NCBI GenBank assembly: GCA_014382645.1
Contig: JACNJI010000201.1
Span: 1 to 15,006, forward strand
Source of the DNA: Verrucomicrobiota bacterium
Lineage (GTDB): Bacteria; Verrucomicrobiota; Verrucomicrobiia; Opitutales; Seribacteraceae
Direction: 5' to 3'
Length of the DNA stretch: 15,006 nucleotides
Positions 14,022 through 15,006 of this stretch are shown one piece after another. The notes below the pieces were generated by a model. It saw only the letters and a list, made by a program, of their open reading frames with translations. It did not search any database and had not been told where the DNA came from. The position numbers were made by a program, and so were the translations under genes. Position 1 is the first letter of the stretch, and the number at the start of each line of letters is the position of its first letter.

Positions 14022-15006
14022 ATGAAAACCTTTCTTTCCTTTTTCGCTTTTGTCGGGATATCGACCATGATTGTCCCTCTCCCTGCTCAAGATAAGCCGG
14101 CTAGGATACCCGCAGGATATTCAGTCGAGAAAATCGAGACTCCGCAGGGAGTGTCCCTTGGCGTCGGCGGACTCGAGTTCGCCCCGGACGGTTCACTTAT
14201 GATTTGTACGCGTGAGGGAGAGGTCTGGAATTACAGCATAAAGAAAAATCAATGGAGCTTGTTCGCGGACGGTCTTCACGAATCGCTCGGTCTCTGGATA
14301 GACCCGAAGACGAGTGAGACCTTTGTAATTCAGCGAGGAGAAATAACTAAATTGGTCGATACCAATCGGGATGGACGAGCCGACCTTTACGAAACTTTCA
14401 ACGCAGGCTGGGGAGTGACGGACAATTACCATGAGTACGCCTTTGGTCTCGTCCGCGACAGGAAGGGGAACTTCTATGGCACGCTCAACACCTCGCTGAG
14501 TTGGCCGGGTTGGGCAGGCAGTGATAAGTGGGACGTTGCTCGTGTTCACGATGGCAAAATGGGACGCGCTGCGAAATATCGGGGTTGGTGTTTCAAGGTA
14601 ACCACCGACGGTGAATTTGAGCCCTACGCTGCAGGTCTGCGTTCTCCCGCCGGCATTGGCATAAGCAAGGATGACGAACTGTTCTTCACCGACAACCAAG
14701 GAGATTGGGAAGCTTCCAGCTCGCTGCATCACATCGTAAAGGGTCGTTTTCACGGGCATCCCTCATCACTGTGGGATCACCCCGATTACAAGGGAAAGGA
14801 TCTCAATGCCATTTCGATCAAGGAATACGAAAAATTGTGGTCGCGCCCGGCCGTCTGGATTCCACACGGCGAACTGGCTAATTCTCCCGGAGAACCTGTC
14901 TTTAATTACACGGACGGCAAATTCGGCCCTTTCGAGAACCAAATGTTCATCGGGGACCAAGGTCGTTCCAATATCATGCGTGTATCCCTTCAGAAGGTGG
15001 GCGGTG
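14022..15006 (+). CDS. Secreted beta-propeller 'membrane-bound dehydrogenase'-type protein (3' truncated by window end)
   Basis: The frame is open from ATG 14022 to the window end, showing 328 residues of a longer protein. A signal peptide (~1-24, ending PLPAQ) is followed by a propeller-like domain: GYSVEKIETPQGVSLGVGGLEFAPDG, then blades such as ESLGLWIDPKTSE and AAGLRSPAGIGISKDDELFFTDNQGDW. This is the arrangement of the N-terminal domain of Pirellula/Verrucomicrobium putative membrane-bound dehydrogenases, related to PQQ-dependent sugar dehydrogenases. DTNRDGRAD is a calcium-binding loop of the dockerin/EF-hand kind. Family members often continue into HEAT repeats and a cytochrome c domain, which would lie beyond the window. 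It follows the cupredoxin gene by 22 pyrimidine-rich bases, so the two are probably co-transcribed. The substrate is unknown; sugars or alcohols are the usual guess. Confidence 0.85.
   Translation, partial: MKTFLSFFAFVGISTMIVPLPAQDKPARIPAGYSVEKIETPQGVSLGVGGLEFAPDGSLMICTREGEVWNYSIKKNQWSLFADGLHESLGLWIDPKTSETFVIQRGEITKLVDTNRDGRADLYETFNAGWGVTDNYHEYAFGLVRDRKGNFYGTLNTSLSWPGWAGSDKWDVARVHDGKMGRAAKYRGWCFKVTTDGEFEPYAAGLRSPAGIGISKDDELFFTDNQGDWEASSSLHHIVKGRFHGHPSSLWDHPDYKGKDLNAISIKEYEKLWSRPAVWIPHGELANSPGEPVFNYTDGKFGPFENQMFIGDQGRSNIMRVSLQKVGG

Noticed and set aside
14193..14759. A 188-codon minus-strand frame opposite the propeller dehydrogenase gene
   Set aside because: The plus strand encodes a signal peptide and propeller repeats without interruption, so the antisense frame is a by-product of its base composition.

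Overview
The window looks like chromosomal DNA of a Verrucomicrobiota-like (PVC) bacterium. The evidence is the set of protein families: a planctomycete-type cytochrome c domain fused to leucine-rich repeats, an azurin-like cupredoxin beside a Pirellula/Verrucomicrobium-type beta-propeller 'membrane-bound dehydrogenase', and a Thermus-type short PyrE. Most genes lack a clear Shine-Dalgarno sequence, which fits this group. The genus cannot be told from the sequence. I see no tRNA, rRNA, CRISPR array, insertion sequence or phage gene.

Layout. (1) 1-382: 3' end of an ABC transporter ATP-binding domain, facing a small two-helix membrane protein on the minus strand (about 407-688). (2) 839-2275: a secreted cytochrome c / LRR / coiled-coil / YHS-like fusion. 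It is followed by a decayed second YHS-like unit (2276-2445), broken by a stop codon, a deletion and frameshifts. (3) 2570-8708: a tight plus-strand biotin operon, bioA-bioB-bioD-bioF-(esterase)-bioC, with pyrE as last gene. A 32-bp inverted repeat upstream of bioA has the geometry of a BirA operator. From bioD onward the biotin genes overlap by a few bases, so translation is probably coupled. The esterase sits in the BioH/BioG slot. Together with BioC it implies the malonyl-ACP methyl ester route to pimeloyl-ACP; BioF, BioA, BioD and BioB then complete biotin. (4) 8746-11596, minus strand: a TPR protein, an M50 site-2-type protease and a GlpG-like rhomboid in one probable transcription unit, so two different intramembrane proteases lie next to each other. 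(5) 11683-12852: a secreted Sel1-repeat protein, divergent from the TPR gene. (6) 12932-15006: a secreted cupredoxin with an extra C-terminal domain, then the start of a secreted beta-propeller dehydrogenase-like protein that runs off the window. These two look like an electron carrier and its partner oxidoreductase.

The biotin pathway is the most secure assignment. The least explained items are the esterase family, the TPR/M50/rhomboid unit, the function of the cytochrome-LRR-YHS protein and its decayed tail, and the hairpin just before pyrE.
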